From contig JAJRWB010000053.1 of the NCBI GenBank assembly GCA_024276995.1, forward strand, positions 1-31,604: a stretch of 31,604 bases of DNA, given 5' to 3'. The position numbers were made by a program, and so were the translations under genes. Below, in pieces: positions 9,006 to 17,756 of this stretch. How positions within the stretch are numbered: the stretch's first letter is position 1; each line of letters opens with the position of its first letter. Source of the stretch: Candidatus Eiseniibacteriota bacterium (GTDB lineage Bacteria > Orphanbacterota > Orphanbacteria > Orphanbacterales > Orphanbacteraceae). The notes under the pieces are model-generated. The model saw only the letters and a program-made list of their open reading frames with translations, was not told where the DNA came from and did no database searches.

Positions 9006-9034
9006 TTGAACGGGCGGCGCCGGGATGCCATCAT
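9006..9034 (+). promoter_or_regulatory. Possible promoter for the ftcD gene
   Basis: The 147-base gap 8931-9077 separates divergent genes and must hold both promoters. The best candidate I see reading right is TTGAAC (9006-9011), a 17-base spacer, then CATCAT (9029-9034). Each hexamer matches only 4 of 6 consensus bases, so this is weak. Confidence 0.25.
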
Positions 9035-9077
9035 ACCGGGGCACCGGGGCGATCCATTGCGAAGGAGAAAGAAGAGA

Positions 9078-10751
9078 ATGGCACTGGTCGAGTGTGTTCC
9101 GAATATCAGCGAAGGACGGGATCGGGGAGTGATCGACGCCGTGGCGGGGGAGGTGGAGCGCATCGAGGGGTGCACCCTCCTCGACGTCGATCCGGGCGCG
9201 GCGACGAACCGGACGGTGATCACCTTTGTCGGGGAGCCGGAGGCGGCGCTCGAGGGGGCGTTCCGCCTGATCTCGAAGGCGTCCGAACTGATCGATATGC
9301 GCACCCACACCGGGGAGCACCCCCGCATGGGCGCCACCGACGTATGCCCCTTCGTTCCCGTTTCGGGAATCACCATGGAGGAGTGCGCCGCGCTCGCCCG
9401 AAGACTCGCCGAGCGTGTCGGAAGCGAACTCGGCATCCCGGTCTATCTCTACGAACATGCCGCGGCGACGGAAGAACGGAAGAACCTGGCCGCCGTGAGG
9501 GCGGGGGAATACGAGGGCCTCGAGGAGAAATTGAAAGACCCCCACTGGGCGCCCGACTGCGGCGAGGCGACGTTCAACGCGAGATCGGGCGCCACGGCGA
9601 TCGGAGCGCGCAAGTTCCTGATCGCCTACAACATCAATCTGAACACGAAAGAGAAGAAGCTGGCCACCGACATCGCCTTGAACATCCGCGAGGCGGGGCG
9701 CAACAAGCGGGGGCCGGACGGCAAGTTCGTGCGGGACGTGAACGGCGTACCGATCAAGAAGCCCGGTTTGTTCAAGCACGTGAAAGCGGTCGGCTGGTAT
9801 ATCGAGGAGTACAAGAGGGCGCAGATTTCGATCAATTTCACCGACTGGGAGGTCTCGCCGATCCATGCCGTTTTCGACGAGGTGTGTGCCCAGGCGGCCG
9901 ACCGCGGGATGCGGGTTACAGGCAGCGAACTGGTCGGTCTCGTTCCGAAGGCGGCGATCCTCCGTGCAGGAATCCACTATCTCGAGAAACAGGGACGGTC
10001 GGTGGGACTGCCCGAATCGGAGATCATCGAAACGGCGGTGCAGTCTCTCGGCCTGTCCGATCTCGCCCCCTTCGACCCGGCCGAGAAGATCATCGAGTAC
10101 CGCGTGGGCGACCGTTTCGGCGTCTTGGCGGCGATGAAGGTGCGGGATTTCGTCGACGAGGTCTCCACCGAATCGCCCGCGCCCGGAGGCGGAAGCGTCG
10201 CTGCCCTCTGCGGCGCGCTCTGCGGCGCGCTCTGCGCCATGGTGGCGAATCTCACGGTGGGAAAGAAGGGATACGAGAAGGCGTGGGGCGATATGAGCGC
10301 CCTCGCGGCACAGGCGCAACAGCTGAAGGATTTCTTCCTCGAGGCGATCGATAGGGACACGGAGGCGTTCACCGCGGTGATCGAGGCGTGGCGGCTCCCG
10401 AAGAAGACGGATGCCGAAAAGGAAGCGAGCGAAAAAGCGGTTCTCGCGGCGATGAAGGCCGCCTCCCTCGTACCGATGGAGACGCTCGAGAAATGCGTCG
10501 ATGTGTGTGCGCTGGCGCAGCGATCCGCGGCGGCGGGAAACCGCGCATCCGTTTCCGACGCCGCGGTCGGGGCGTGCTGCGCGGAAGCGGCCGCCGAGAG
10601 CGCCTGGTTCAACGTGCTGATCAATCTGAATGAAATCTCCGACAAGGATTTCGTCGCGAAATCGCGAAGAGACGCGGACGAACTTCTCGAGAAGGTAAGG
10701 CGCGATTCGAAGAGGGTCCGTGACTCGGTGCGCGACGCCCTCGCGAAGTAG
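9078..10751 (+). CDS. ftcD: Bifunctional glutamate formimidoyltransferase / formimidoyltetrahydrofolate cyclodeaminase
   Basis: A 557-residue cytosolic enzyme. It moves the formimino group of formiminoglutamate (from histidine breakdown) to tetrahydrofolate, then deaminates it to methenyl-THF. The N-terminal formiminotransferase part (about 1-330) carries ECVPNISEGRD and GEHPRMGATDVCPF; H81 matches the catalytic histidine of the mammalian enzyme (H82 in pig). The cyclodeaminase part begins near residue 353 (VRDFVDEVSTESPAPGGGSV). The full fusion resembles animal FTCD (541 residues); many bacteria have separate proteins or one half only. The ATG at 9078 follows GAAGGAGAAAGAAGAG. The frame is open further upstream, but conserved family sequence begins at MALVECVPN. 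No other histidine-degradation gene is in the window. Confidence 0.95.
   Translation: MALVECVPNISEGRDRGVIDAVAGEVERIEGCTLLDVDPGAATNRTVITFVGEPEAALEGAFRLISKASELIDMRTHTGEHPRMGATDVCPFVPVSGITMEECAALARRLAERVGSELGIPVYLYEHAAATEERKNLAAVRAGEYEGLEEKLKDPHWAPDCGEATFNARSGATAIGARKFLIAYNINLNTKEKKLATDIALNIREAGRNKRGPDGKFVRDVNGVPIKKPGLFKHVKAVGWYIEEYKRAQISINFTDWEVSPIHAVFDEVCAQAADRGMRVTGSELVGLVPKAAILRAGIHYLEKQGRSVGLPESEIIETAVQSLGLSDLAPFDPAEKIIEYRVGDRFGVLAAMKVRDFVDEVSTESPAPGGGSVAALCGALCGALCAMVANLTVGKKGYEKAWGDMSALAAQAQQLKDFFLEAIDRDTEAFTAVIEAWRLPKKTDAEKEASEKAVLAAMKAASLVPMETLEKCVDVCALAQRSAAAGNRASVSDAAVGACCAEAAAESAWFNVLINLNEISDKDFVAKSRRDADELLEKVRRDSKRVRDSVRDALAK
10206..10236 (+). repeat. 12-base tandem microrepeat inside ftcD
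   Basis: The unit CTCTGCGGCGCG occurs twice in tandem with a third partial copy (CTCTGCG). It encodes LCGALCGALC in the glycine/alanine-rich start of the cyclodeaminase domain. The unit keeps frame, so copy-number change would add or remove four residues. Confidence 0.7.
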
Positions 10752-10817
10752 CGTCCGCCCGGGGGCACGGCACCGCGCCATCTCCCCCGGAACGGCGCAC
10801 GACGCAGGAAAGCCGGA

Positions 10818-12323
10818 ATGAGATCGTACGAATCGGTAGGCGGGGATCTCGCCGCGCTCACCGCCGCGCGAATCGGCGCCACGCTTCTCGGACTCGTCAA
10901 CATCCTGGTGATTACCACTCTCTTCACACCCGAAGAGTATGGTCGCTACTCTCTCTTTCAGATGATGGTCAATGTGGGATTGACGTTCGGAGTCTTCTGG
11001 TCGAGCGTATCGATCATCCGTTTCGGCCGGGAGGAGCTGGAAAAGAGCGGCGCCATGGGGGCGACCTTCTGGGGCCGTCTCCTGCTGCTCGGGACGAGCG
11101 CCGCGCTCTTCGCCGGCGCCGGCTATGCGCTCCGTCGCCCGATCGCGTCGTACACCGGCCTCCCCCCCTTCCTCTTTCCCTTCTTTCTCGCCACGTTTCT
11201 ATTCGTCGCCATGCTCGACCACTACCAAAGAGCGCTCCAGGCGGTCCGCCGTATGGGATCGTACGCGCTCAGCTACCTCGTCCAGATCGGAACACTCACG
11301 TTCGGCGTGCTCCTCATCGCGACGGGCCTCCTCCCCACAACTCTCCCGGTGCTCCTGGGGGTGTTCACCCTCTCGAACGGCGCGGGTTTTCTCTTCGCCG
11401 CCGCGCGGTTCCCCCCGAAGGCCGCCTCTCCCGCGAGAATCGACGGGAGGAAGATCGCCGCCATCGTCCGTTTCTCGCTGCCCCAGCTTTTCGGGTTCGG
11501 GGGAATCTACATCGTGAACTGGGTCGACATCGCGGTGATCCGCGAAATGCTCGGCACGGAAGATGTCGGCGTCTACCAGCTTGCGTACCGTTTCTTCGCC
11601 GCGCTGATCGCGCTTTCGATGGTCGCCGCCACGGTTCTCGCCCCCCTCATGGTATCGCTCCGCACGAAAGGGGAGGAATCGCTCGTACGCCGATATGCCG
11701 CCGACATGGTGCCTCTTGTCACACTCCTATTCGGAATCGCTCTCCTCGCCGCCGGTTCCGCCGCTCGGCTCGCACTTCCGGCGATTCTCCCGGACGCCTA
11801 CCTTCCGGCGCTGCCCTGCCTTCTCGTTCTTCTCGCCGCCGCGCTCTTCCGCACGCTGTCGCTCATCCTCGTGCCCGCGCTCAACGCGTACGACAAAGTC
11901 ATCGACGTGCAGGCGGTCAACGTCGGTGTCGCCGCGATCAACATCGTCCTCGATATCGTTCTCGTTCCGCGCTTCCATATTCTCGGCGCGGCGATGGCGA
12001 CGAGCATCGCCTATGCGGCGGGAACGGCGGTGCTCATCCTTCGGATGCGCCCGATCGCCCGCACGGGCGAGAGGAAACTCGTCCTCGCCCTTCTTCCGGC
12101 CGCCGCGGGGATCGTGGCCGTGGCGACGATCGCACGCCCCCTTCCCGCGTTCGCGGCGGCGGCGGGTGCGGCGGCGATCCTTCTCACGCTCGGGCGCACG
12201 GGGCGATACGTCAACGGCGCGATGTACCTCCTCGTCGAGCGGATATCCATGCCGCGGAGCGCACGCTCCGCGGCGGTGGCGCTACTCGATTTCATCGGCG
12301 CAAAGAGGACGGACAATCGATGA
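10818..12323 (+). CDS. Polysaccharide flippase family protein (Wzx/MATE-like)
   Basis: A 501-residue membrane protein with 12-14 predicted helices of the polysaccharide-biosynthesis exporter class, which flips lipid-linked sugars across the inner membrane. Typical features are the N-terminal amphipathic stretch, the TPEEYGRYSLFQ segment following helix 1 (compare lxpeeyG.ysl in this family), and the mid-protein VDIAVIREMLGTEDVGVYQLAYR. The start codon follows AGGAAAGCCGGA. It lies 66 bases after ftcD and its stop overlaps the next ATG (ATGA), so it is probably co-translated with the ABC pair. No glycosyltransferase is adjacent, so the sugar substrate is unknown. Confidence 0.88.
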   Translation: MRSYESVGGDLAALTAARIGATLLGLVNILVITTLFTPEEYGRYSLFQMMVNVGLTFGVFWSSVSIIRFGREELEKSGAMGATFWGRLLLLGTSAALFAGAGYALRRPIASYTGLPPFLFPFFLATFLFVAMLDHYQRALQAVRRMGSYALSYLVQIGTLTFGVLLIATGLLPTTLPVLLGVFTLSNGAGFLFAAARFPPKAASPARIDGRKIAAIVRFSLPQLFGFGGIYIVNWVDIAVIREMLGTEDVGVYQLAYRFFAALIALSMVAATVLAPLMVSLRTKGEESLVRRYAADMVPLVTLLFGIALLAAGSAARLALPAILPDAYLPALPCLLVLLAAALFRTLSLILVPALNAYDKVIDVQAVNVGVAAINIVLDIVLVPRFHILGAAMATSIAYAAGTAVLILRMRPIARTGERKLVLALLPAAAGIVAVATIARPLPAFAAAAGAAAILLTLGRTGRYVNGAMYLLVERISMPRSARSAAVALLDFIGAKRTDNR

Positions 12324-12976
12324 TGGATAAAGCGATTTTCGACGTGCGCCGATTGCGCGCCCTTCCGGGGCCGGGGACGCGCGAAGTGACGCTTAACTGC
12401 CGCCTCGACGCAGGGGAGATGTTCGTGATCCGCGGCCCTTCCGGGTCGGGGAAGACGACGCTTCTGCGAACCCTCGCCCGTCTCCACACCGCCGAGGGGG
12501 GAGATGTTCTTCTTCGGGGCGAGTCGTGGCGAACGATCCCGCCCAGGAAGTGGCGGCGGCGGATCGCCTATGTCCCCTCCCGTCCCCGGTTCGTGCCGGG
12601 CACGGCGGAACGGAACCTCGAACTCCCCTTCGAGCTGCGCATCGCGGAGAGAGAGACGTTTCCGAAGGAGCGTGCCGCCGAGCTTCTCAACGCCGTTCTC
12701 CTCGATGAGGCGATCCTGTCGAAGGAGACCGCCGTCCTTTCCGACGGCGAGAGGGCACGCCTTTCGCTGGTGCGCGCCCTTCTCACGGCGCCCGACGTGC
12801 TCCTCGCCGACGAGCCGACGGCGGCGCTCGACGACGAGAGCGCCCGCGCGGTGATCGTTCTTCTCGCCTCGGAGGCGGCCGGCCGGGGCCTCGCTATGAT
12901 GACCGTATCCCACGACAGTCGCCGGACGGGCGGCCTCGACGCGAAGGTGATCGATATCGGTGGAGGGGCATCTTGA
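12320..12976 (+). CDS. ABC transporter ATP-binding protein, FetA-like
   Basis: A 218-residue ATPase of an ABC transporter, paired with the UPF0014/FetB permease that follows; E. coli FetAB is implicated in iron export. Visible: Walker A GPSGSGKT (39-46), signature LSDGE (140-144, in place of the usual LSGGE), Walker B LLADEP with D-loop AALDD, and the switch histidine in TVSHD. The Q-loop glutamine is not where expected: the segment reads IAYVPSRPRF, with S87 in the usual Q position. A second ATG directly follows the first (MM), so the start may be 12320 or 12323. The stop overlaps the TTG start of the permease. Orthology to FetA rests on the neighbour, so I withhold the symbol. Confidence 0.88.
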   Translation: MMDKAIFDVRRLRALPGPGTREVTLNCRLDAGEMFVIRGPSGSGKTTLLRTLARLHTAEGGDVLLRGESWRTIPPRKWRRRIAYVPSRPRFVPGTAERNLELPFELRIAERETFPKERAAELLNAVLLDEAILSKETAVLSDGERARLSLVRALLTAPDVLLADEPTAALDDESARAVIVLLASEAAGRGLAMMTVSHDSRRTGGLDAKVIDIGGGAS

Positions 12977-13776
12977 ACGGCGTCGTCCCCCCGATCGGAA
13001 TCGGACAGCTCGCCCTCACGGTGGTGCTTGTCGTCGCCGCGGGCGCGGTGTCGGCACTCCTCAGGCTCGGCCTCCTCCGCTCCCTCCTGTGGGGCACCGT
13101 GCGGACGGTGGTGCAGCTCCTCCTGATCGGCCACGCCCTGGTATTTATTTTTTCTATTGACAATCGATACCTAGTTCTCGCCACGGTGGCGGTCATGACG
13201 TTCATCGCGGCGCATGCAGCGCGCGGCAGGACGCCCCACGTTCCCGGAGGCGCCTTCGCAGTAACCTACGTCGCGCTCTTCTCGAGCACCCTCCTCGTGT
13301 CGATCACCGTGTGCGCCCTCATCGTGAAGGCCGAGCCGTGGCACACCGCCCGTGTGGCGATCCCGATTTCCGGCATGATCCTCGGGAACGCGATGAACGG
13401 CATCGCCCTTTCCCTCGACAGGCTCGCCGCCGAAACGAGAAGTCGTTCGGGTGAAAGCGAAACGCTTCTCCTCCTCGGCGCGTCGCCGTGGGAGGCGATC
13501 CGCCGGTCGCTGCGCGAGTCGCTCCGCTCGGGAATGATCCCGACGATCAACTCGCTGAAGACGGTGGGCCTCGTATCTCTTCCCGGTATGATGACGGGAC
13601 AGATTCTCGGCGGCGTCGACCCCCTGGTGGCGGTGCGCTACCAGATCGTGGTGATGCTCATGCTCGCGGCGGCGGTGGCGATCGGAAGCCTGATTCTTCT
13701 CGCCGCCTACTATCGCCGGCTCTTCACCGAGGATGAGGCGCTCGACCCGGTGTTTCTGCGGGGAGAACGCCGGTAA
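12973..13776 (+). CDS. fetB: UPF0014/FetB-family ABC permease
   Basis: A 267-residue membrane protein of the FetB (YbbM) family, the permease partner of the preceding ATPase. Family features are GNAMNGIALSLDRL, the ATPase-contacting ETLLLLGASPWEA and SLKTVGLVSLPGMMTGQILGGVDPLVAVRYQ. About seven hydrophobic helices are visible. It starts at TTG (12973) with GGAGGGG four bases upstream and overlaps the ATPase stop. Metal specificity is inferred from E. coli FetAB and could differ. A 36-base AT-rich patch (13141-13176) encodes VFIFSIDNRYLV using codons unlike the rest of the gene. Confidence 0.88.
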   Translation: MNGVVPPIGIGQLALTVVLVVAAGAVSALLRLGLLRSLLWGTVRTVVQLLLIGHALVFIFSIDNRYLVLATVAVMTFIAAHAARGRTPHVPGGAFAVTYVALFSSTLLVSITVCALIVKAEPWHTARVAIPISGMILGNAMNGIALSLDRLAAETRSRSGESETLLLLGASPWEAIRRSLRESLRSGMIPTINSLKTVGLVSLPGMMTGQILGGVDPLVAVRYQIVVMLMLAAAVAIGSLILLAAYYRRLFTEDEALDPVFLRGERR

Positions 13777-13903
13777 CAGGGTGACGGGGCGAGAGCAATG
13801 ATGTAACCCGGCTCGGGAAAGATGCGTATTTCACCTACGGGGGATCGTCCCCGACTGATTCGAACGGAGCGCCCGGATCGCCGGTGCAGAAAGGGAACCG
13901 ATC

Positions 13904-14539
13904 ATGAGTGAAGCCGGAACGCCCTACCCGGTAAGTGTAACCGTGGAATACCCGGACCGCGAACTCGACCGGTTGAGCACGCTCTTCCGAGTCGTATTCG
14001 CGGCGCCGATCATAGCGTTGCTCGCCATGGTCATCGGATTGGACCACGGAGGCGACGTGGCCGGCGGATGGAGGATTCATATCGTTATGGGCGGCTTCTT
14101 GATCGTACCGACGATGCTGATGATCGTTTTCCGGCGGAAATATCCGAAGTGGTGGTTCGACTACAATGTGAATCTCACGTCTTTCGTCGCGCGGGTCTTG
14201 GCGTACATGCTCCTTCTGCGCGACGAGTATCCCTCCACCGACGAAGAGCAGGCAGTCCGCGTCCGGATTCCCTACCCCGATGCGAGGAACGGCCTCGACC
14301 GGCTGCTTCCCCTCGTGAAGTGGATCCTGGTTCTTCCCCACGTGATCGCTCTGTGGCTCCTTTCGGTGCTCGCCTTCCTCGCCGCCGTGATCGCCTGGTT
14401 CGCCATCCTGGTCAACGGCGGCTATCCGAAGGATCTTTTCGAGTTCCAAGTCGGGGTGATACGATGGGGCATACGGGTCGCCTCGTACGCGCTCTTGATG
14501 GTGACCGACGAGTACCCGCCGTTCCGCCTGGGAGAGTAA
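13904..14539 (+). CDS. DUF4389 membrane protein with internal duplication
   Basis: A 211-residue membrane protein of the DUF4389 family; function unknown. Two similar halves are visible. Each begins with a D-R-L segment before a helix (ELDRLSTLFRVVFAAP and GLDRLLPLVKWILVLP). Each ends with an R-V-x-x-Y helix and DEYP (FVARVLAYMLLLRDEYPS and WGIRVASYALLMVTDEYPP). Each half has two hydrophobic helices. It starts at ATG 13904 after AAAGGGAACCGATC. It stands alone between the FetAB-like pair (127-base gap holding a short GGGGA/TCCCC hairpin without a T tract) and the convergent pdxT. Confidence 0.85.
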   Translation: MSEAGTPYPVSVTVEYPDRELDRLSTLFRVVFAAPIIALLAMVIGLDHGGDVAGGWRIHIVMGGFLIVPTMLMIVFRRKYPKWWFDYNVNLTSFVARVLAYMLLLRDEYPSTDEEQAVRVRIPYPDARNGLDRLLPLVKWILVLPHVIALWLLSVLAFLAAVIAWFAILVNGGYPKDLFEFQVGVIRWGIRVASYALLMVTDEYPPFRLGE

Positions 14540-14630
14540 GACGCCCACCTCCGGCATCGTCGAGGATGTATGCGCGCCGGGCCCCCGATCCCTTCCAGCC
14601 CTACCCGCTCGCCCGATTCTTCCGCCGCGC

Positions 14631-15191
14631 CTATTTCATCATTTCCAGGAAGATCGCATGTACCGCCGGGTTGTCGGTCAGCTCGGGATGGAACGTCGCA
14701 CCGAGGATATTCCCCTGCGCGACGAGAACCGGTTCCCCCTCGAAAGCGCCGAGCACTTCCACCTCGCCCGCCGCCCGGGTGATTCGAGGCGCCCGGATGA
14801 ACACCATGGGGAACGGCCCGCCGTTCACTTCGCCGATCCCCTCGAACGACTCGACCTGGGAACCGTAGGCGTTTCGCGCCACGGTGACATCGAGGAGTCC
14901 GAGGGAACGTTGCGGCGGGTTCATCACTTCCTTCGCCAGGAGGATGACGCCCATGCACGTGGCGAGCACGGGCCTCCCCTCCGCGATGAAGCGACGGATC
15001 GGCTCCTCGAAACCGTAGGCTTCCATCAATTTGAGAAGCGTCGTCGACTCGCCGCCGGGGATCACGAGACCGCCGACATCGCCGAGCGCATCCGGCGAAC
15101 GGATCTCCACCGTGTCGGCGCCGAGCGAGCGGAGCATCTCGCCGTGGGCGGCGAAGGCGCCCTGCAGCGCGAGAAGCCCGACGCGGCCCAC
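14631..15191 (-). CDS. pdxT: Pyridoxal 5'-phosphate synthase glutaminase subunit
   Basis: A 186-residue class I glutamine amidotransferase that supplies ammonia to PdxS in DXP-independent PLP synthesis. The start VGLLALQGAF, the PGGEST loop (45-50), nucleophile C79 (ATCMGVILLAK) and the pair H168/E170 (FHPELT) are all present; length is normal. It begins at a GTG four bases after pdxS. The GGGGA before the GTG is unusually close, so initiation may depend on coupling to pdxS. The gene is convergent with the DUF4389 gene, and I see no terminator in the 91 bases between them. Confidence 0.96.
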   Translation of the reverse strand: MGRVGLLALQGAFAAHGEMLRSLGADTVEIRSPDALGDVGGLVIPGGESTTLLKLMEAYGFEEPIRRFIAEGRPVLATCMGVILLAKEVMNPPQRSLGLLDVTVARNAYGSQVESFEGIGEVNGGPFPMVFIRAPRITRAAGEVEVLGAFEGEPVLVAQGNILGATFHPELTDNPAVHAIFLEMMK

Positions 15192-15195
15192 TCCC

Positions 15196-16080
15196 CTACC
15201 AGCCCCTCGTCTGAAGAAGCTCCGACTCGTCCATTTTCGACACGTCGAGACCGCGCATCGCCTCTCCCAGTCCCGTGGAAACCTCGGCGAGCACCTTTGG
15301 ATCGTTGTAATGGGTCGCCGCGCGGACGATCGCCTTCGCCCGGGACGGCGGATCTTCAGATTTGAAGATTCCGGAGCCGACGAACACCGCCTCCGCGCCG
15401 AGCTGCATCACGAGTCCCGCGTCGGCGGGCGTGGCGATTCCGCCGGCCGAGAAGTTCGGCACCGGGAGCTTCCCGTCGCGCGCCACCATGCGCACCAGCT
15501 CGTAAGGCGCGCCGAGTTCCTTCGCCTCGCTCATCAGCTCCTCGTCGCCGAGCTGCGTGAGACGCCGGATCCCGCCTACCACGGCGCGGATGTGCCGCAC
15601 CGCCTCGATGATGTCCCCCGATCCCGCTTCCCCCTTCGTCCGGATCATCGCCGCCCCCTCGGCGATCCGCCGGAGCGCTTCGCCCAGGTTGCGGCAGCCG
15701 CACACGAAAGGCACGGTGAAGGCATGCTTGTCGATGTGGTGCTTCTCGTCCGCCGGGGTGAGCACCTCGCTCTCGTCGATGAAATCGACGCCCAGCTCCT
15801 GCAGGATCTGCGCTTCCACGAAGTGACCGATCCGCGCCTTCGCCATCACCGGGATGGTCACTCTTTCCTGGATCTCGCGGATCTTCGTCGGATCGGCCAT
15901 GCGCGCCACGCCGCCGTCGCGCCTGATGTCGGACGGCACCCGCTCGAGGGCCATCACGGCGACCGCCCCCGCCTCTTCGGCGATCTGCGCCTGCTCCGCG
16001 TTGGTGACGTCCATGATGACGCCCCCTTTGAGCATCTCGGCGAGACCTGTTTTCAGTCTCAACGTTCCTCTTTCACCCAT
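15196..16080 (-). CDS. pdxS: Pyridoxal 5'-phosphate synthase synthase subunit
   Basis: A 294-residue TIM-barrel enzyme that assembles PLP from ribose 5-phosphate, glyceraldehyde 3-phosphate and ammonia delivered by PdxT, as a dodecamer. The catalytic residues are conserved: D24 (GGVIMDVTN), K81 ([10 protein letters not shown]) and K149 ([10 protein letters not shown]). Length and the RRDGGVARM motif are typical. The ATG at 16080 follows AGGAGG with 9 bases between. It sits 51 bases after pdxR and just before pdxT in the same direction. The three genes could form one transcript, or pdxS may have its own promoter in the short gap. Confidence 0.98.
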   Translation of the reverse strand: MGERGTLRLKTGLAEMLKGGVIMDVTNAEQAQIAEEAGAVAVMALERVPSDIRRDGGVARMADPTKIREIQERVTIPVMAKARIGHFVEAQILQELGVDFIDESEVLTPADEKHHIDKHAFTVPFVCGCRNLGEALRRIAEGAAMIRTKGEAGSGDIIEAVRHIRAVVGGIRRLTQLGDEELMSEAKELGAPYELVRMVARDGKLPVPNFSAGGIATPADAGLVMQLGAEAVFVGSGIFKSEDPPSRAKAIVRAATHYNDPKVLAEVSTGLGEAMRGLDVSKMDESELLQTRGW

Positions 16081-16131
16081 GATCCGGTTCCTCCTGTCGT
16101 TTTCAGACCGCCCCGTCCACCCCGCGGCGGA

Positions 16132-17661
16132 TCAGAGCAGCACGTCGCTTTCTCTCCATTCCCCGGCACGGCGGGTGGCGATCCTCCGGCGAAGAAGCTC
16201 GCCGAGCGCAGCGATCCCCGCCGCGATTCTCTCTTCCTTTTCGACGGTGAACGAGAGGCGAAACTCGTTCCTCCCGCCTCCTCCCGCATGGAAGAGCACA
16301 CCGGGGGCGAAGTTGACCCCCTCCCGGCGCGCATCCATGAGAAGCTCCATTGAATCGATTCCCCGCGGGAGCGTGACCCAGAGCGACATTCCCCCGTCGG
16401 GCACGGTCCACGAAACCCCCTCGGGAAAATGCGTCTCCATGGCGGACGTCATAGCGCCGAGACGCGCGCCGTTCTCGCGGCGGACCTTTTCGAGGTGATC
16501 GTCGAGATATCCCATCTCGCAGAACCGGTGGATCGCCGCCTGCACGAGCTGTCCCGCCGAGAGATCGGTATACGCCCTGATCGTGCGGAACGGCTCCCGG
16601 AAAGCGGATGGAAGGACGAGCCAGCCGAGTCGGAGGCCGGGGAAGAGGATCTTGGAGAACGTCCCGAGAAGGAGACCGTTTTCGCCGCCGCGCAGCGAGC
16701 GAAGGGCGCATTGCTCGTCACCGCTGTAGCGGAGGTCCGCGCCGAAATTATCCTCGAGCACCGGCACGCCGTGGCGCGCCGCCGCCGCCACGATCTCTTC
16801 GCGTCTTTCGAGCGGCATCGTAACGCCGGTGGGATTCTGGAAGGTAGGCATGCAGTAGATCAGCTTCACCCGCTCCCCCTCGAGAATGTCGCCGAGCATG
16901 TCGGCACGCATTCCGTTCCCGTCGAGCGGTACGGGACGGAGGTTCGCCCCGTAAAGGCGGAAGACACCGATGGCGTTGTGATACGTCGGCCCTTCCACCA
17001 CCACGGTGTCCCCCTCGTCTAGGAGGAGCTTCGCCACCAGGTCGAGGCCCTGCTGCGAACCGTTGACGATGAAGAGATTCTCCTCCTCCACTTCGCCGCA
17101 CATCCCGGAAAGTCTCTCGGCGAGCCATCGCCGGAGCGGCCTATACCCCTCGCGGGAACCGTAGTCGAGAATCACCGGTCCCATTTCCTTCACGACATCG
17201 GAAAGGACGAGCCGGAACTCCTCCGCCGGGAAAAGCTCCCGATCGGGGATGAGGCCGCCCAGCTCGATCCTGGCGGTATCGCCGTCCCCCCCTGAGAGAC
17301 GCTCGGCGAGGGCGTCCCCCTGCCTCGTACGCCTCGACAGAGCGTGCTCGAGCCGCTCTCCGCCTCGCCCCGCGCCTCCTGGGGGGAGCGATCGACCAAC
17401 GTCCCGGCCTTGATTCGCTTCGATCACATATGTACCGCTCCCCACCCTGGTTTGTACCAGTCCAATCGATTCAAGTTCTGTGTACGCAAGGCCGACGGTA
17501 TTCCGGTTCACCCCGAGCGATCGGGCGAGGTCTCTCATAGAAAGGAGACGTTCTCCTGGCTTTAACTCTTTGTTTTGAATCAGGTTAGAGAACGATTCGA
17601 CGATCTGGACATGGATGGGCGTCCCGGAGTTTCTATCGATCGTGATCGGAAGCTGCGGCAT
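16132..17661 (-). CDS. pdxR: MocR-type PLP-dependent transcriptional regulator, probably PdxR
   Basis: A 509-residue GntR/MocR regulator. The N-terminal winged helix (about 1-75; LLSMRDLARSLGVNRNTVG, then GSGTYV) is followed by a linker (about 80-130). The rest is an aminotransferase fold that senses PLP; its Schiff-base lysine is K337 (LLGTFSKILFPGLRLGW). PdxR proteins activate pdxST when PLP is low and usually repress themselves. The neighbouring pdxS and pdxT support this role. The ATG at 17661 has an AGGAGG five bases upstream. PdxR genes are more often divergent from pdxST; here the three run in the same direction. The PdxR name comes from context; other MocR proteins share the fold. Confidence 0.88.
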   Translation of the reverse strand: MPQLPITIDRNSGTPIHVQIVESFSNLIQNKELKPGERLLSMRDLARSLGVNRNTVGLAYTELESIGLVQTRVGSGTYVIEANQGRDVGRSLPPGGAGRGGERLEHALSRRTRQGDALAERLSGGDGDTARIELGGLIPDRELFPAEEFRLVLSDVVKEMGPVILDYGSREGYRPLRRWLAERLSGMCGEVEEENLFIVNGSQQGLDLVAKLLLDEGDTVVVEGPTYHNAIGVFRLYGANLRPVPLDGNGMRADMLGDILEGERVKLIYCMPTFQNPTGVTMPLERREEIVAAAARHGVPVLEDNFGADLRYSGDEQCALRSLRGGENGLLLGTFSKILFPGLRLGWLVLPSAFREPFRTIRAYTDLSAGQLVQAAIHRFCEMGYLDDHLEKVRRENGARLGAMTSAMETHFPEGVSWTVPDGGMSLWVTLPRGIDSMELLMDARREGVNFAPGVLFHAGGGGRNEFRLSFTVEKEERIAAGIAALGELLRRRIATRRAGEWRESDVLL

Positions 17662-17729
17662 CTTCTCCTCCTAATCCACGAAGCCGAACCAAGGCTAACA
17701 CCGGAAGGATGGAAATGGCAAGAAAAATA

Positions 17730-17756
17730 GTCCTATTAATGAACTAGGACATTTTA
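17730..17756 (-). promoter_or_regulatory. Candidate pdxR operator and -10 region
   Basis: An AT-rich island lies about 70-95 bases upstream of pdxR. A perfect 6-base inverted repeat (GTCCTA at 17730-17735, TAGGAC at 17745-17750, spacer 9) is preceded on the minus strand by TAAAAT (17751-17756), a 5/6 match to a -10. The repeat would thus straddle the likely start of transcription, where an autorepressor would act. No good -35 is visible. Its assignment to PdxR is inference. Confidence 0.4.

Noticed and set aside
8946-10781. A 611-codon antisense frame over ftcD
   Set aside because: Rich in Arg and His with no family signature; ftcD on the other strand is unmistakable.
13156-13176. TTGACA inside fetB as a promoter
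   Set aside because: No TATAAT-like hexamer lies 16-18 bases downstream and no gene begins nearby.
13840-13852. GGGGA-TCG-TCCCC hairpin after fetB as a terminator
   Set aside because: The stem is only 5 bp and no T tract follows on either strand.
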